DNA of 64,000 nt from Candidatus Vesicomyidisocius sp. Agig_15_S12 (GCA_021730225.1 CP072532.1:207230-271229), one strand, 5' to 3'; numbered from the stretch's first letter, positions 8,499 to 19,957 are shown. Program-made: numbers and translations. The notes: generated by a model not told the origin, from the sequence alone.

Positions 8499-11057
8499 TT
8501 AATAGAAAACGATTTTTCCATCTTTAACATCTCCATGAATGGTTGAGTCTGATAAAAATTCTCCAGCAAGGATTTTTTTTGACAAGGGATTTTCTAATAA
8601 TTGTTGTATGGTACGTTTGAGAGGTCTAGCGCCAAATACAGGGTTATAGCCTTTGTTAACAATCATGCTTATGACCGTATCGCTTAATGTTATTCTAAGA
8701 TTAAGCTTGGATAAACGTGATGATAAGATCTCAATTTGTCTGAGTGCAATACCTTTAATTTGAGATTTTTCTAGTGTTTTAAAGGTTATGATTTCATCAA
8801 TACGATTTACAAATTCAGGTCTAAAGTGCTCATTAACAATTTTAGCAAGTTCAACAGACATATCTTTTCCTGGGTTTTGTTGAATTAAGTGAGAACCTAG
8901 GTTTGAAGTCATGATAATAATAGTATTTTTAAAATCAACTGTTCGACCTTGATTATCTGTTAGCCGACCATCATCTAGTACTTGTAATAGAATATTAAAC
9001 AAATCTGAATGGGCTTTTTCGATTTCATCAAGTAAAATGATTGAATAAGGCTTGCGACGTACAGCCTCAGTTAATACACCACCTTTTTCATAACCAATAT
9101 AGCCTGGAGGTGCGCCAATCAAACGTGCAACTGAGTGTTTTTCCATAAATTCGCTCATATCAATGCGTACAATGGCTTGTTCGGTATCAAATAAGAAGTC
9201 TGCTAAGGCTTTGGTAAGTTCAGTTTTTCCCACACCAGTAGGACCCATAAATAGAAACGAACCATCAGGCCGGTTCGGGTCAGATAGGCCACTTCGCGCA
9301 CGACGCACAGCATCTGAAATAACTTTAATAGCCTTATCTTGACCAACTAAGCGTTTGTGAATAATAGTTTCCATCTGTAGTAGTTTATCCTTTTCACCTG
9401 CCATCATTTTATCCACAGGAATACCTGTCCAACGGGCAACAATATGGGCGATTTCATCTTCAGTAACTTTATTTCTAAGTAATGTCATTTGTTCTGTGTT
9501 GGCATTTTCAGCCATGTTAATTTTCTGTTCTAATTCAGGAATAATACCGTATTGAAGTTCACTCATTTTGGCTAAATTATTGTTACGATGTGCATTTTCT
9601 AAATCAGATTTTGCTTGTTCTAGTTCTTCTTTAAGATGGTGTGCACTTTGGACTACTAGTTTTTCTTTTTTCCAAATTTTTTCCAAATTAGCGTACTCTT
9701 TTTCTAGTGATTTAATTAATTTCACTAATTCCTCTAATCGTGTTTTAGAAGCTTTGTCTTTTTCTTTTTTGAGTGCCATACGTTCAATTTTAAGTTGTAC
9801 TAATTTACGGTCAAGTTTATCCATTGACTCTGGTTTTGAGTCAATTTCCATGCGGATTTGTGAGGCTGCTTCATCAATCAAATCAATGGCTTTATCTGGT
9901 AATTGTCTGTCAGTAATATATCTGGTTGAATAAGTGACAGCGACAATAATAGCAGGATCTGTGATTTCTACACCATGATGAACTTCGTATTTTTCCTTAA
10001 GACCCCGTAAAATAGCGATAGTGTCTTGTTCGGTTGGCTCTTCTACTAATACTTTTTGGAAGCGACGTTCTAAAGCAGAATCTTTTTCAATATATTGTCG
10101 ATATTCATCTAGTGTAGTAGCACCTATACAGTGTAGGTCACCACGAGCTAAAGCTGGTTTTAATATATTCCCAGCATCCATAGAACCATCGGATTTACCA
10201 ATACCAACCATGGTGTGTAATTCATCAATAAATAAAATGATTTGACCTTGTTTGTCTTCTAATTCTTTAAGTACGACTTTTAGTCGCTCTTCAAATTCGC
10301 CTCGATATTTAGCACCTGCTATCAGTGCTGTCATGTCTAGAGATAAAACACGTTTGCCTTTGATACCTTCTGATACTTCATGGTTGATAATACGTTGTGC
10401 TAAACCTTCAACAATAGCAGTTTTACCCACACCAGGCTCGCCAATTAAAACTGGATTATTTTTAGTTCGTCGTTGTAATACTTGAATGGCACGACGAATT
10501 TCACTATCACGACCAATTACAGGGTCAAGCTTACCGTCAATGGCTAATTGAGTTAAATCTTGAGTGTATTTATTTAGCGTGTTTCGGTTATTTTCTGCGT
10601 TTTGATTATTCATGTTTTTACCTCCTCTAAGGTTATCAATTGCTTGATCTAAATTAATCTCATTTACACCATGTGCTTTTAAAAGTTTTGTAGCTGTATC
10701 ATTGCCTTTTATGGTGGCCAATAAAAATATCTCAGTTGATAGATACGAATCTTTTTTATTGAAAGCTAATTTTTCCATCTTATTTAATAGGCGTAACAAG
10801 TTCTGAGAAATATTAACATTACCACTTGGATTGATGATTGTGGCTAGTGTATTAATTTCTTTATCAGTTTCTTGTTTAAGTTGATGAATATCAATACCAA
10901 TGCTTGATAATAAATTACTAATACCGCTATCATTATCTTGCAACATGCTACTTAGAATATGTACTGCTTCTATAGTACTGTGATTTTTTGTAATAGCGAT
11001 GGATTGTGCAGTGCCTAAGTCTTTTTGGAATTGTGCAGTTAGTTTATCAAAATTCAT
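8499..11057 (-). CDS. clpB: ATP-dependent disaggregase ClpB
   Basis: Hsp104-family AAA+ chaperone that threads aggregated proteins with DnaK. Order: Clp-N domain 1-145, first AAA module with GEPGVGKT at 206-213, the long coiled-coil M-domain about 400-530 (rich in K, E, L), second AAA module with GPTGVGKT near 600, and a ClpB C-terminal domain containing [11 protein letters not shown]. Length 852 against 857 in E. coli, with no ClpP-binding loop seen. Intact. Flanked on both sides by non-coding DNA, so likely monocistronic; no clear heat-shock promoter was recognised. Confidence 0.98.
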   Translation of the reverse strand: MNFDKLTAQFQKDLGTAQSIAITKNHSTIEAVHILSSMLQDNDSGISNLLSSIGIDIHQLKQETDKEINTLATIINPSGNVNISQNLLRLLNKMEKLAFNKKDSYLSTEIFLLATIKGNDTATKLLKAHGVNEINLDQAIDNLRGGKNMNNQNAENNRNTLNKYTQDLTQLAIDGKLDPVIGRDSEIRRAIQVLQRRTKNNPVLIGEPGVGKTAIVEGLAQRIINHEVSEGIKGKRVLSLDMTALIAGAKYRGEFEERLKVVLKELEDKQGQIILFIDELHTMVGIGKSDGSMDAGNILKPALARGDLHCIGATTLDEYRQYIEKDSALERRFQKVLVEEPTEQDTIAILRGLKEKYEVHHGVEITDPAIIVAVTYSTRYITDRQLPDKAIDLIDEAASQIRMEIDSKPESMDKLDRKLVQLKIERMALKKEKDKASKTRLEELVKLIKSLEKEYANLEKIWKKEKLVVQSAHHLKEELEQAKSDLENAHRNNNLAKMSELQYGIIPELEQKINMAENANTEQMTLLRNKVTEDEIAHIVARWTGIPVDKMMAGEKDKLLQMETIIHKRLVGQDKAIKVISDAVRRARSGLSDPNRPDGSFLFMGPTGVGKTELTKALADFLFDTEQAIVRIDMSEFMEKHSVARLIGAPPGYIGYEKGGVLTEAVRRKPYSIILLDEIEKAHSDLFNILLQVLDDGRLTDNQGRTVDFKNTIIIMTSNLGSHLIQQNPGKDMSVELAKIVNEHFRPEFVNRIDEIITFKTLEKSQIKGIALRQIEILSSRLSKLNLRITLSDTVISMIVNKGYNPVFGARPLKRTIQQLLENPLSKKILAGEFLSDSTIHGDVKDGKIVFY

Positions 11058-11433
11058 AGAATTATCATATTCTTTATTGTATATAAAAATTATCTATGGG
11101 ATGATTGATAAATTTCAAGTATTAATATCTGCTTTTGTTAGTAGCATCATCACTTTTATGATTCGATACCAGACTCGAATATAATTATTCTTAAATTATT
11201 TAAATAGTGTTTACACTATTAGTAAGTTAATGAGTTTTGAATATTAAATATAAAATATTTGATATTCAAGGCAAAACAAAGTTATTAATTTTAGATATTT
11301 TAAAATAAATTAAAGATAGTATTTGAAAATATTTTAGGTTGATTTTATCTACAAGTAATAAATAAATCTTATCATATCTTTCAATGGTAGTAAGTGTTAC
11401 TATTAATCCAAGAATTAAAATTAAAAAATCTAT
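11058..11433. other. 376-bp non-coding stretch between clpB and fmt
   Basis: No gene on either strand. A 27-codon frame beginning at 11101 on the plus strand (MIDKFQVLISAFVSS...) looks like a membrane start but has no good ribosome site and no known match. rsmB usually follows fmt; nothing of it is recognisable here. Confidence 0.6.
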
Positions 11434-12405
11434 TTATTGGATTAATTCAATAAATAGATTAGTAAGTGTATAGGCATTGCTAAAATCTTTAATATTAAGC
11501 GCTTTCTTGCCTGAAAGTTGTAAAGTTTCTAGACTTAGTGCGCCATCTCCAGTGGCAACGATACATATCTCTTTGTTATGTTTAATAATATTTCCTGGAC
11601 TGTAATTATTGTTAGTCACTACTATAGAAGCAGAAAAAATACGTATAATTTTAGTAGTAAATCTATTACTTGATGCATGAGTTTGGGTAATAGGATAGGG
11701 GTTAAATGCTCTAATTTTCTGATGGATTTGTATGGCGCTTTGAGTCCAGTCAATCCAAGCTTCGTTTTTTTTGAGTTTTTTAGCGTAAGTGATGTTATTT
11801 TTACTTTGTGCTGTTGGTGATAAATTACCAAGATTATCTAGGACTTCAACAATAGCATTAGAGCCAAGTTTAGCTAGTTTATTATGTAAGGATTGCGCTG
11901 TATCGTTAAGCATGATTGGACAAATTTTTTTAAGTAATATATCTCCTGTATCTAAATTCTTATTCATTTGTATAATGCTGATACCTGTTGTTTTATCACC
12001 TGCTAAAATTGCTCGCTGGATAGGTGCTGCACCACGCCAACGTGGTAATAATGAGCTATGGATGTTAAGACAGCCATATTTGAGCATGTTGAGAATTCTT
12101 TCAGGCAATATTTGTCCATAAGATACTACTATCATCACATCCGCATTTAGCTTAGCTAAGGCCTGTTGGGTTTGGGTATTTTGTAAGTTTTTAGGCTGAA
12201 AAATTTTTAAGTTATATTCTAATGCTTTTTCTTTAACAGGGCAGGCTGTTAAGATTCTTCCACGCCCTTTAGGGCGGTCTGGTTGGCAATATACTCCAAC
12301 AATATTATGTTTGGCATAAATTAGTGTTTCTAAGATAGCTACTGAAAACTTAGTTGTGCCTGCAAAGGCTATACGAGCTTTAAAAGAAGTGCTTTTAGAG
12401 TGCAT
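11434..12405 (-). CDS. fmt: Methionyl-tRNA formyltransferase
   Basis: Formylates initiator Met-tRNA using 10-formyl-THF. The catalytic N-terminal domain carries the signature NIHSSLLPRWRGAAPIQ at residues 114-130 (catalytic Asn114 and His116), followed by the C-terminal OB-fold. Length 323 against 315. The start overlaps the argH stop by one base (ATGA-type coupling). The usual partner def (peptide deformylase) is not adjacent. Confidence 0.97.
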   Translation of the reverse strand: MHSKSTSFKARIAFAGTTKFSVAILETLIYAKHNIVGVYCQPDRPKGRGRILTACPVKEKALEYNLKIFQPKNLQNTQTQQALAKLNADVMIVVSYGQILPERILNMLKYGCLNIHSSLLPRWRGAAPIQRAILAGDKTTGISIIQMNKNLDTGDILLKKICPIMLNDTAQSLHNKLAKLGSNAIVEVLDNLGNLSPTAQSKNNITYAKKLKKNEAWIDWTQSAIQIHQKIRAFNPYPITQTHASSNRFTTKIIRIFSASIVVTNNNYSPGNIIKHNKEICIVATGDGALSLETLQLSGKKALNIKDFSNAYTLTNLFIELIQ

Positions 12406-13847
12406 TATTTTAGACTTTCTCTTGCTATTTTAATAGTTTGTTTAACTTGGTTGGGGCTGGTTGCTCCTAAATGATTGCGTGCATTTAATGAACCTTTTAG
12501 TGAGAGCACTTTAAATACATCATTTTCAATGCGACTATCAAAAGTTTGTAGTTCTTTCAAACTAAGTTCGCTTAAATCTTTTTGGTGTTTAATTCCGTAA
12601 GAGACTGATTTTCCTACTACTGTATGCGCATCTCTAAAAGGTAAGCCTTTGTTGACTAAATAATCAGCTAAATCAGTAGCTGTGGTATAACCTTGTTTAG
12701 TTGAGTTATACATATTATCACATTTTATTTGAATGGTTGGTATCATGTCTGCAAAGACACGTAAACAGGCTTTTAAAGTATCAACTGTATCAAATAATGG
12801 TTCTTTGTCTTCTTGATTGTCTTTGTTATAAGCTAGTGGCTGAGATTTCATAATAGTAAGGAGTGAGGTTAAATTACCATACACACGTCCTGTTTTTCCT
12901 CGAACTAATTCAGGAACATCTGGGTTTTTCTTTTGTGGCATGATGGATGAACCTGTACAAAAACTATCATGTAATTCGATAAAGTTAAATTGTGTACTTG
13001 ACCATAAAATTAATTCTTCTGAAAAACGTGAAAGATGCATCATGATTATGCTTGCTATGGATAAAAATTCAATAGCAAAATCTCGATCACTTACTCCATC
13101 AAGTGAATTAAGACAAATACGTTCAAATCCCAATAATTTAGCTGTACGTGTACGTTTAATGGGATAAGTGGTACCTGCTAATGCAGCTGAACCTAACGGC
13201 ATCGAGTTGATGCGCTTACGACAATCAAATAAGCGTTCTACATCACGTGCTAACATTTCAAAATAAGCCATCATATGGTGGCCAAAACTGATGGGTTGTG
13301 CGGCTTGAAGATGGGTAAAACCAGGCATGATTGTGTTTATCTCTCTTTCAGCTAAATTAGTTAATACTAGCTGTAAGCGTTTAATTTTTTTAATAATATT
13401 ATCAACTTGATCACGTAAATAAAGACGGATATCAGTTGCTATTTGGTCATTACGAGAACGTCCTGTGTGTAGTTTTTTTCCTGTATCTCCAATCATCTTA
13501 ATTAAATACGCCTCAATATTCATATGTACATCTTCAAGTGTTACTGACCACTTAAATTCACCAGTTTTGATTTTATTTAAAATCTTATCAAGCCCTTTAA
13601 TGATTTGATTTTTTTCATATTTAGTGAGCAACCCTACTTCTTGCAACATGGTGGCGTGAGCAATTGAACCTTGAATATCGTAAGGTGCTAAAATCTTATC
13701 AAAAAATATTGATGCACTAAAAATTTTAACAAACTCATTTGTTGGTTCTCTAAAACGTCCACCCCAAGATTGGTTAGTTTGTGTTATCTGTTTAGATTTT
13801 TTCTTAGGGACTGCTGTATGTTGTTTTTGCTTTGTTTTGCTGGTCAT
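12405..13847 (-). CDS. argH: Argininosuccinate lyase
   Basis: Last step of arginine synthesis: argininosuccinate to arginine plus fumarate. Family signature [12 protein letters not shown] at residues 299-310 with the catalytic serine, TGRSRNDQ at 128-135, and TFTHLQ-like [10 protein letters not shown] at 176-185. Length 480 against 457 in E. coli. The surplus is a Lys/Gln-rich N-terminal extension of about 25 residues before the normal opening WGGRF; no better start codon exists inside the frame. Overlaps fmt by one base, so the two are co-transcribed. Confidence 0.97.
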   Translation of the reverse strand: MTSKTKQKQHTAVPKKKSKQITQTNQSWGGRFREPTNEFVKIFSASIFFDKILAPYDIQGSIAHATMLQEVGLLTKYEKNQIIKGLDKILNKIKTGEFKWSVTLEDVHMNIEAYLIKMIGDTGKKLHTGRSRNDQIATDIRLYLRDQVDNIIKKIKRLQLVLTNLAEREINTIMPGFTHLQAAQPISFGHHMMAYFEMLARDVERLFDCRKRINSMPLGSAALAGTTYPIKRTRTAKLLGFERICLNSLDGVSDRDFAIEFLSIASIIMMHLSRFSEELILWSSTQFNFIELHDSFCTGSSIMPQKKNPDVPELVRGKTGRVYGNLTSLLTIMKSQPLAYNKDNQEDKEPLFDTVDTLKACLRVFADMIPTIQIKCDNMYNSTKQGYTTATDLADYLVNKGLPFRDAHTVVGKSVSYGIKHQKDLSELSLKELQTFDSRIENDVFKVLSLKGSLNARNHLGATSPNQVKQTIKIARESLK

Positions 13848-13886
13848 TATTTTTTCTTTTATTGTTTAAGTTTAGTGATTACTTTG

Positions 13887-14279
13887 TTAAGTTTGGTCTA
13901 ATAATAGTTCATTTTGGACGCGCTTAACTATTTTGTATAAGTTTGTACCAAATTTGTCTACAAAGAATACTGCAGGATAAAAATTAGTTTTATTTTGATT
14001 AGTATTTTTATTGTTAGAATCCTTTGTGTTTTTTAGTGTACTAGTACTAACATAGAGAATAATGGTTTTATTTTTATTTTCACTTGATTTATTTATAGGT
14101 GTAGTGACTTTTTGTTTTATTTTTGGATAATAATGATTATTAGGAAGGGAAATCTTTATTAAAGTAGTCGTTTTATCCTTAGGTATTAACTGAGCATCTT
14201 TTAAGAGATTTTTTGTTAAATCTTGTGATACAGAAAAATTAGAGATGAACACAAGCAATAATAGATAAGATCGAAACAT
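13887..14279 (-). CDS. Small exported protein of unknown function
   Basis: 130 residues with a clear signal peptide (MFRSYLLLLVFISNFSVSQ, likely cut near 18-19), then a Lys/Asn/Thr-rich, low-complexity middle (about 65-95), and a more ordered C-terminus containing FYPAVFFVDKFGTNLYKIVKRVQ. I do not recognise the family. It is read away from hemC with only 31 bp between the start codons and lies 39 bp upstream of argH in the same direction. Presence of a signal peptide and an unbroken frame in a genome this decayed suggests it is expressed. Confidence 0.7.
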   Translation of the reverse strand: MFRSYLLLLVFISNFSVSQDLTKNLLKDAQLIPKDKTTTLIKISLPNNHYYPKIKQKVTTPINKSSENKNKTIILYVSTSTLKNTKDSNNKNTNQNKTNFYPAVFFVDKFGTNLYKIVKRVQNELLLDQT

Positions 14280-14310
14280 ATAGCTATTTTAATATAAACT
14301 CTTTTTAAGC

Positions 14311-15225
14311 ATGAATAAAATCCTGAAAATTGCAACTCGACAATCTCCATTGGCATTATGGCAAGCAAACCATGTTAAATCTAGATTAGAAAAAATTTAT
14401 TCTAATCTAACGGTTATTTTGGTGAAAATGACTACTAAAGGTGATCAAATTTTGAATTCATCTTTATCAAAGATTGGCGGTAAGGGCTTATTTATTAAGG
14501 AATTAGAAGTTAGTATTATGAAAGGCATGAGTGATATTGCTGTACACTCTATGAAAGATGTTCCTTATGAAATACCTCAAGAGTTTGAATTAGGAGCAAT
14601 TTTAAAATGTGAAAATCCATTTGATGCTTTTGTTTCTAATCATTTTTCTAGTATTGATGATTTGCCAAAAAATGCTAAAGTTGGTACGTGTTCAATGCGT
14701 CGTATTGTGCAACTTAAAGTTATCCGACCTGATTTGCAAATTATAGATTTGCGTGGCAATGTTAATACTCGATTAAAAAAATTAGATGATGGAGATTTTG
14801 ATGCCATTATTCTTGCTTGTGCAGGGCTTATTCGTTTAGGTTTTGGAAATAGAATTAAGCAACAAATTCCAGAGAATCAAAATCTTCCAGCGGTTGGTCA
14901 AGGTGCGATTGGTATTGAGATTCGTGAAAATGATACGGAAATTTTAGACTTAATTAAACCTTTGATTGATATTGAGACCTCTTATAGAATAATTGCAGAA
15001 CGGGCAATGAATACACGACTTGAGGGTGGTTGTTCGGTACCAGTTGCAGGCTTTGCGACAATTAATAATAAGCAAATAACATTAACAGGTTTAGTAGGTA
15101 ATATTAATACTGGTGTGATATTAAAAGAGAAAATTTTTGGTCATGTTTCTCAAGCAGAAATTTTGGGTATTGAGTTGGCAAATAAACTCATATTATTAGG
15201 GGCAAAGGATATTTTAAAAGATTAA
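14311..15225 (+). CDS. hemC: Porphobilinogen deaminase (hydroxymethylbilane synthase)
   Basis: Joins four porphobilinogens into hydroxymethylbilane for haem and sirohaem. The dipyrromethane cofactor cysteine is Cys241 in GGCSVPVAG, the catalytic Asp83 lies in HSMKDVP, and the arginine-rich binding surface (CSMRR, LRGNVNTR) is present. Length 304 against 313. No Shine-Dalgarno is seen in the 31-bp gap shared with the divergent upstream gene. hemD normally follows directly but is absent: the next 1.45 kb is non-coding. Confidence 0.97.
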   Translation: MNKILKIATRQSPLALWQANHVKSRLEKIYSNLTVILVKMTTKGDQILNSSLSKIGGKGLFIKELEVSIMKGMSDIAVHSMKDVPYEIPQEFELGAILKCENPFDAFVSNHFSSIDDLPKNAKVGTCSMRRIVQLKVIRPDLQIIDLRGNVNTRLKKLDDGDFDAIILACAGLIRLGFGNRIKQQIPENQNLPAVGQGAIGIEIRENDTEILDLIKPLIDIETSYRIIAERAMNTRLEGGCSVPVAGFATINNKQITLTGLVGNINTGVILKEKIFGHVSQAEILGIELANKLILLGAKDILKD

Positions 15226-16681
15226 AATGTGAATACACAATTTGATTTAAAGATATTGTTTAAATTATTAAATTAGATAATGCTTGATGATTAATCTAAC
15301 TAAATTTTTTTTGATTTTACTTAGGTTTTTGGTTTTGTAACACATATTATTATCAAGATCTTGATAATAAATCATCATCTATAATTGATCAAATATTCAT
15401 AGAATTATTGTGATTTATTTAACCATATATAATGAAATGAGGTCTTAATTACTCAACTGAATGTTGAATTAGCCAATAAATTATTGATATTTTTGATTAT
15501 ACAAGCAAGTTAATATGTTGGTTTTTATTGAGAAAAACTCTTTGATTATTATGGCAACGTTTTGGTTCATTATTTGTATTGGTTTCAATAATAGTTAATA
15601 TGGGACTAAGAGCAGTTGGTTATGAAAAAAATATTTGACGAGGTCTTTAATAAAATAGGAATCTAATTTAGATTCAAAGTTAATCCTTATATAAAAAATA
15701 TTGCAATTGGTTTGTGTGAAATCTTTAGAAAATTAATCATATAGATGTTTAATATTGGAATTTGATTATATTGATATGACCAAATATTTGAAAAATAAGT
15801 TAACTATATAACAAAAGGTAATCTATTAAAAATTGATATCGTTAAAGTCTAATAAATGATAGGTATCATTATTGTTTTTAGGTATAACCGTTGTCGTTTT
15901 AAATTTTTTTATTATGTTTTTAATGACATTAGCTATGTTGCGTATTGAATAAAATATTAGAAATATAATCTCACTATAATTATTCTAAAATTATTTGCAT
16001 TTTTGGCTCACTTAATATTAGTTGTGTTTTTTAAATCAGAAATTATATTAATAATGCTATATATGGGGTGTATGAATTTAATATTTCTCCAGTTTAATTT
16101 CATAAATTTTGACATTAATATTATGTATTTTTAACCTTTTTTTGGTTTTATTAGGAACTAATTATATAATTTCTAAATCTATATATGAAGAAACCAGACT
16201 ATCGTATAATTCTTTTTTTAAAGTTTTAGTTGCTGGTTGTTAAAATTTTGCTAATATGTTTTTTTGATATTTTATAAATAGCCCATTTTTAGTTTTTCTT
16301 GTATGCTGTATAATTGATACTAGTAAATCAAAGGTAGGCTGAATTAGATTGAGTAACTTGTAAATTAAATCTGTATTAATGGTTATGTATTTATAAGACC
16401 TTTATTTTTTATCGATTTTAATTGTTTATTCTGGGTCTGCTGGTTAGGTATTTTAAGTAATAGTAGTAATCAAAACATTCATAATGTTTACCTAAATTTC
16501 TCTTTATTGAAAAACAAAGAAAGATTAATTAAGATTTTCATTTTCATAATTATTTTGTTGAAAAAGTTATGAAAATATTGTTCTAATAACGCGTTATTTT
16601 TGTAGATTAATAGCTAATAAATATTCGCAATAATAAATAAAGAATTTTTTAAAAGAATATTTTAAACTTATAATAACTATA
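15226..16681. other. 1.45-kb non-coding stretch after hemC
   Basis: The longest stretch without any recognisable gene or remnant. It sits where hemD (and hemX/hemY) follow hemC in relatives. Reading the plus strand gives only short open pieces broken by stops; a hydrophobic run near 15990-16120 (AFLAHLILVVFF...) may be relic membrane protein but is not identifiable. I see no RNA gene or strong hairpin. Confidence 0.6.
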
Positions 16682-17641
16682 TTATTGATCAAATAAAGCA
16701 TTTATAAATTCTTTAGGTTGAAAGATTTTAAGATCATCAATCCCTTCACCTATACCAATATAGCGAATAGGTAAATTAAGTTCATCAGCAATCGAAAACA
16801 AACCTCCGCCTTTAGCAGTACCATCCAGTTTAGTGATACTAATACCACTTAGGTTAACTGCCTTATTAAACTCTTTAGCTTGATTGATGACATTTTGTCC
16901 TGATCCTCCGTCAATAACTAGCATAGTTTCATGTGGCGCATTTATATTTTGTTTAGTAATAACGCGTTTAATTTTTGTTAATTCTTGCATAAGATTGTCT
17001 TGTGTATGTAATCGTCCCGCAGTATCAGCAAGTAGAATATCAATATTCTTGGCTTGTGCTGATTGATAGGCATCAAAAATAACAGAAGCAGTATCAGCAC
17101 CTAAAGTTTTTGCTATAACAGGAATATTATTGCGTTGTCCCCATATTTTGAGTTGTTCAATAGCTGCAGCTCGGAAAGTATCACCTGCTGCTAGCATAAC
17201 TGATTTGCCTTGATTTTGAAAAGATTTTGCTAATTTACCAATCAAGGTAGTTTTACCAGCGCCATTAACACCTACTACTAGAATAACAAAAGTTTCATTA
17301 ATGCTAATATTTAGTTGGTTGTTTTCAATAAACAATTTAGCTAATTCATCTTTTAAAAATTTATACAAGCTTTCAGCATTTTTTAAGGTTTTTCTAGAAG
17401 CATTTTTACGTGTAGATTTCAGTATTTTATCTGTAGTGTTAATACCGACATCAGCAGTGATTAATAGTGTTTCTAGTTTTTCTAATAAATTCTCATCAAT
17501 TTCTTTTTTTCCTAATAATAAAGAAGATAAGCTATATCCTAATTTTTGTCTAGATTTGTCTAGGCGTTGCTTTAATGAAGTTGGTTTGTTTGCCTCTAGA
17601 TTTTCTGATTTTGACTGATTTTTTTTTAAAAAATTAAACAT
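16682..17641 (-). CDS. ftsY: Signal recognition particle receptor FtsY
   Basis: SRP-type GTPase docking ribosomes to the membrane with Ffh. NG domain only: N helices 25-110, G1 GVNGAGKT at 124-131, DTAGR at 206-210, TKLDG at 270-274, closing GIGEGIDDL. Length 319; E. coli FtsY (497) has a long acidic A domain that is absent here, as in many bacteria. A small oddity is DGGSGQN at 244-250, where most FtsY proteins have DA(T/S)TGQN. The gene stands alone between two long empty stretches; ftsE and ftsX do not follow. Confidence 0.97.
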   Translation of the reverse strand: MFNFLKKNQSKSENLEANKPTSLKQRLDKSRQKLGYSLSSLLLGKKEIDENLLEKLETLLITADVGINTTDKILKSTRKNASRKTLKNAESLYKFLKDELAKLFIENNQLNISINETFVILVVGVNGAGKTTLIGKLAKSFQNQGKSVMLAAGDTFRAAAIEQLKIWGQRNNIPVIAKTLGADTASVIFDAYQSAQAKNIDILLADTAGRLHTQDNLMQELTKIKRVITKQNINAPHETMLVIDGGSGQNVINQAKEFNKAVNLSGISITKLDGTAKGGGLFSIADELNLPIRYIGIGEGIDDLKIFQPKEFINALFDQ

Positions 17642-18264
17642 AATAATTCAAGTATAAAAAAATTAATTTTACTATCTTTTATTTTTATCAAAGTGAAATT
17701 TTTTGCATATTTAACGATATATAATACGAATTCCAACTCATTTTGTAAATTTTAATAATGCAAGAAATGTTGAATACTATGTTGTCAATTAGATTTACTA
17801 TTTTATTCGTCATAGAATCTTAGTATAAATAAATTTATCGTATAGTTAGTATAAAGAATTTATTTCTAATATATATTTGTTACATATATTCTTGTATTTA
17901 TTATAACAAAAGTATAATTAAATCATGCTTTTAATTAATACTATTTTTTGATTTTAGATTTTTAATATAACTTTTAACTACAGCTATGGTAGCAATTTTA
18001 TTGTGAATAAATAAACGAATATTATTATAATATATCAGTTTATTTAGGGTAATAATCACATTCTCATTAGGGGACATTAATGGAGTTATTATTAATATCG
18101 TAAAAAACGATACACAATTTATTTGTCAAAATAGAACATGTAGTTGTAGGGAATTTCATTATTTTGTTTCAATTAATTATTGAAGTAAATTTATATGACT
18201 ATAATTGATGTTTGAATGATGTATATTAATTCTAAAAAGCTTTAATAAAGGTCGGAGGTTTTGC
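17642..18264. other. 623-bp non-coding stretch between ftsY and hemJ
   Basis: Extremely AT-rich, stops in all frames, no recognisable relic. A small hairpin (TATCGT/ACGATA) lies at 18096-18112. Promoters for the divergent ftsY and hemJ must lie here but none is convincing. GGAGG at 18255-18259 is the hemJ ribosome site. Confidence 0.55.
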
Positions 18265-18687
18265 ATGTTGTGGATAAAAGCTTTTCATATTATTAGTGTG
18301 ATTACTTGGTTTGCATCACTGTTTTATTTACCACGTCTTTTTGTTTATCATTCAATGAGTCAAGACAAGCTTAGTATTGATCGTTTTAAAGTGATGGAAT
18401 ACAAGCTTTATACAGGTATAATGATGCCGAGTTTTATCCTATCTAGTGTATTAGGATTATGTTTAAGCATTAACGGTTGGGCATATTATTCAATTCAATA
18501 TTGGTTATATGTTAAATTATTATTAGTCATGTTGTTGATAGTATATCATTTTTTTTGTGGTTACTTAGTGGATGTTTTTAAGGCTGATGAAAACACTCTA
18601 TCTCATGTTTTTTATCGTTGGTTTAACGAGTTTCCTGTATTCATATTAATTGGTGTTGTTGCACTTGTTGTGGTTAAACCGTTTTAG
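18265..18687 (+). CDS. hemJ: Protoporphyrinogen IX oxidase HemJ
   Basis: Four-helix membrane protein that oxidises protoporphyrinogen IX in haem synthesis. Family marks: WIKAFHIISVITWFASLFYLPRLFVYH at the start with His8 (the likely haem-binding histidine), YRWFNEFPV near 119, and the characteristic terminal VVKPF. Length 140 is typical. Start supported by GGAGG six bases upstream. Its stop overlaps the convergent clcA by 14 bp. It stands in for hemG/hemY, neither of which is in the window. Confidence 0.93.
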   Translation: MLWIKAFHIISVITWFASLFYLPRLFVYHSMSQDKLSIDRFKVMEYKLYTGIMMPSFILSSVLGLCLSINGWAYYSIQYWLYVKLLLVMLLIVYHFFCGYLVDVFKADENTLSHVFYRWFNEFPVFILIGVVALVVVKPF

Positions 18688-19957
18688 TTTTTTGTGTTAA
18701 CTTTAAGTAACTATTAGCCAATGCTTCGTAGATTGGAGTGGTGGATATTTGTTTAGATATCCAATTAGCGATAAAGGCGATAATCAATGCTGGAATAAGT
18801 AAATTAAGTGTATTTGTCATTTCTAAGATGACAAATGTACAAGTAAGTGGTGTCCTAATGACAGCGGTTAAATAAGCAATCATCGACATTATGATAATAA
18901 TTTGTGGATTTATCTGTGAATAATAATTACTCATTTCACTACCAATACCAGCGCCGATAGAAATACTAGGCATAAACAAACCACCAGGAATAGTAGAAGC
19001 TAAAGAACTTAGGGTTGATAAATATTTCATCACAATAAAATCATTACCAAATTTATAGCCAGCTAATATTAACAATACTTCTTCATGACCAGAACCGGCA
19101 ATCTGACCTTTAGATAAATAATTAAATAGCGCAATAATTAAGCCTAATATTAATGCAATCATAATAACTTTGATTTTGGTGTAAACGGTAAATATTTTAA
19201 TCAAGTAAAGAGTTATTTTTGAGAATAAACCGCCTAAAATACCGGATAATATCACTAATGGTATTAATTGCCAAATTAGTATTAAATCAATAGAATTAGC
19301 TGACATATCTTTTAAATAGATATTATTACCACGATATATAATTGCTAATAAGTAAACTCCCCCACTAACGATGGCGATTAAAATAAGTGCTTGTTTTTTT
19401 AGTTTACGGCCTATTTCCTCAAAACTAAACATAAAACCTGCAATTGGCGCATTGAAGGCGACGATAAGTCCAGTGCTACCACCAATTGCAATAAGTGAAT
19501 GGATAAACAGTTTACGTTTAAATTTGATGAACTTATTAAATCCAAAGAATATCGAACCTCCAATATGAATACTAGGTCCTTCAATACCAATAGGTGCACC
19601 ACCAAGCATTCCTGCAAAAATAAGTACAATCTTTCCAGTTGCCACTCTAAATGATAAGAGCTTTTTACGTATAGATTTATTACGAGAATCATTGGCAATA
19701 ATTAGTTGGGGAATCCCACTACCTTGAACATAATGGCAAAAGTACTTAGTAATATACACAACTAAGACAAAAACAATAGGTGTGATAACAAAACTTAAAT
19801 AAGGCTTTGAAGAAATTAAATGCTTAAATGTATTCTGGGCATGCTCACTATAAGTGAGAAAGAAATCAATAACAATAACAGTAATCATACTGCTCAGTGC
19901 TAAGAATATATAAATTTTTAGTTTACTAGGGAGTTGGTGAGAGAGGTATCTTCTCAA
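18674..19957 (-). CDS. clcA: ClC-type chloride/proton antiporter
   Basis: ClC family channel/exchanger, about 10+ membrane helices, 427 residues (E. coli ClcA 473). Selectivity-filter motifs: GSGIP at 79-83, GIEGPSIH at 124-131 (gating Glu126; the usual Arg of GREGP is Ile), and the proton-path Glu in SFEEIG at about 181. The anion-coordinating Tyr lies in PIYEAL near the C-terminus. Both glutamates present argues for an exchanger rather than a channel. No CBS domains. Overlaps cysM upstream by 4 bp and hemJ downstream by 14 bp. Confidence 0.9.
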   Translation of the reverse strand: MRRYLSHQLPSKLKIYIFLALSSMITVIVIDFFLTYSEHAQNTFKHLISSKPYLSFVITPIVFVLVVYITKYFCHYVQGSGIPQLIIANDSRNKSIRKKLLSFRVATGKIVLIFAGMLGGAPIGIEGPSIHIGGSIFFGFNKFIKFKRKLFIHSLIAIGGSTGLIVAFNAPIAGFMFSFEEIGRKLKKQALILIAIVSGGVYLLAIIYRGNNIYLKDMSANSIDLILIWQLIPLVILSGILGGLFSKITLYLIKIFTVYTKIKVIMIALILGLIIALFNYLSKGQIAGSGHEEVLLILAGYKFGNDFIVMKYLSTLSSLASTIPGGLFMPSISIGAGIGSEMSNYYSQINPQIIIIMSMIAYLTAVIRTPLTCTFVILEMTNTLNLLIPALIIAFIANWISKQISTTPIYEALANSYLKLTQKTKTV

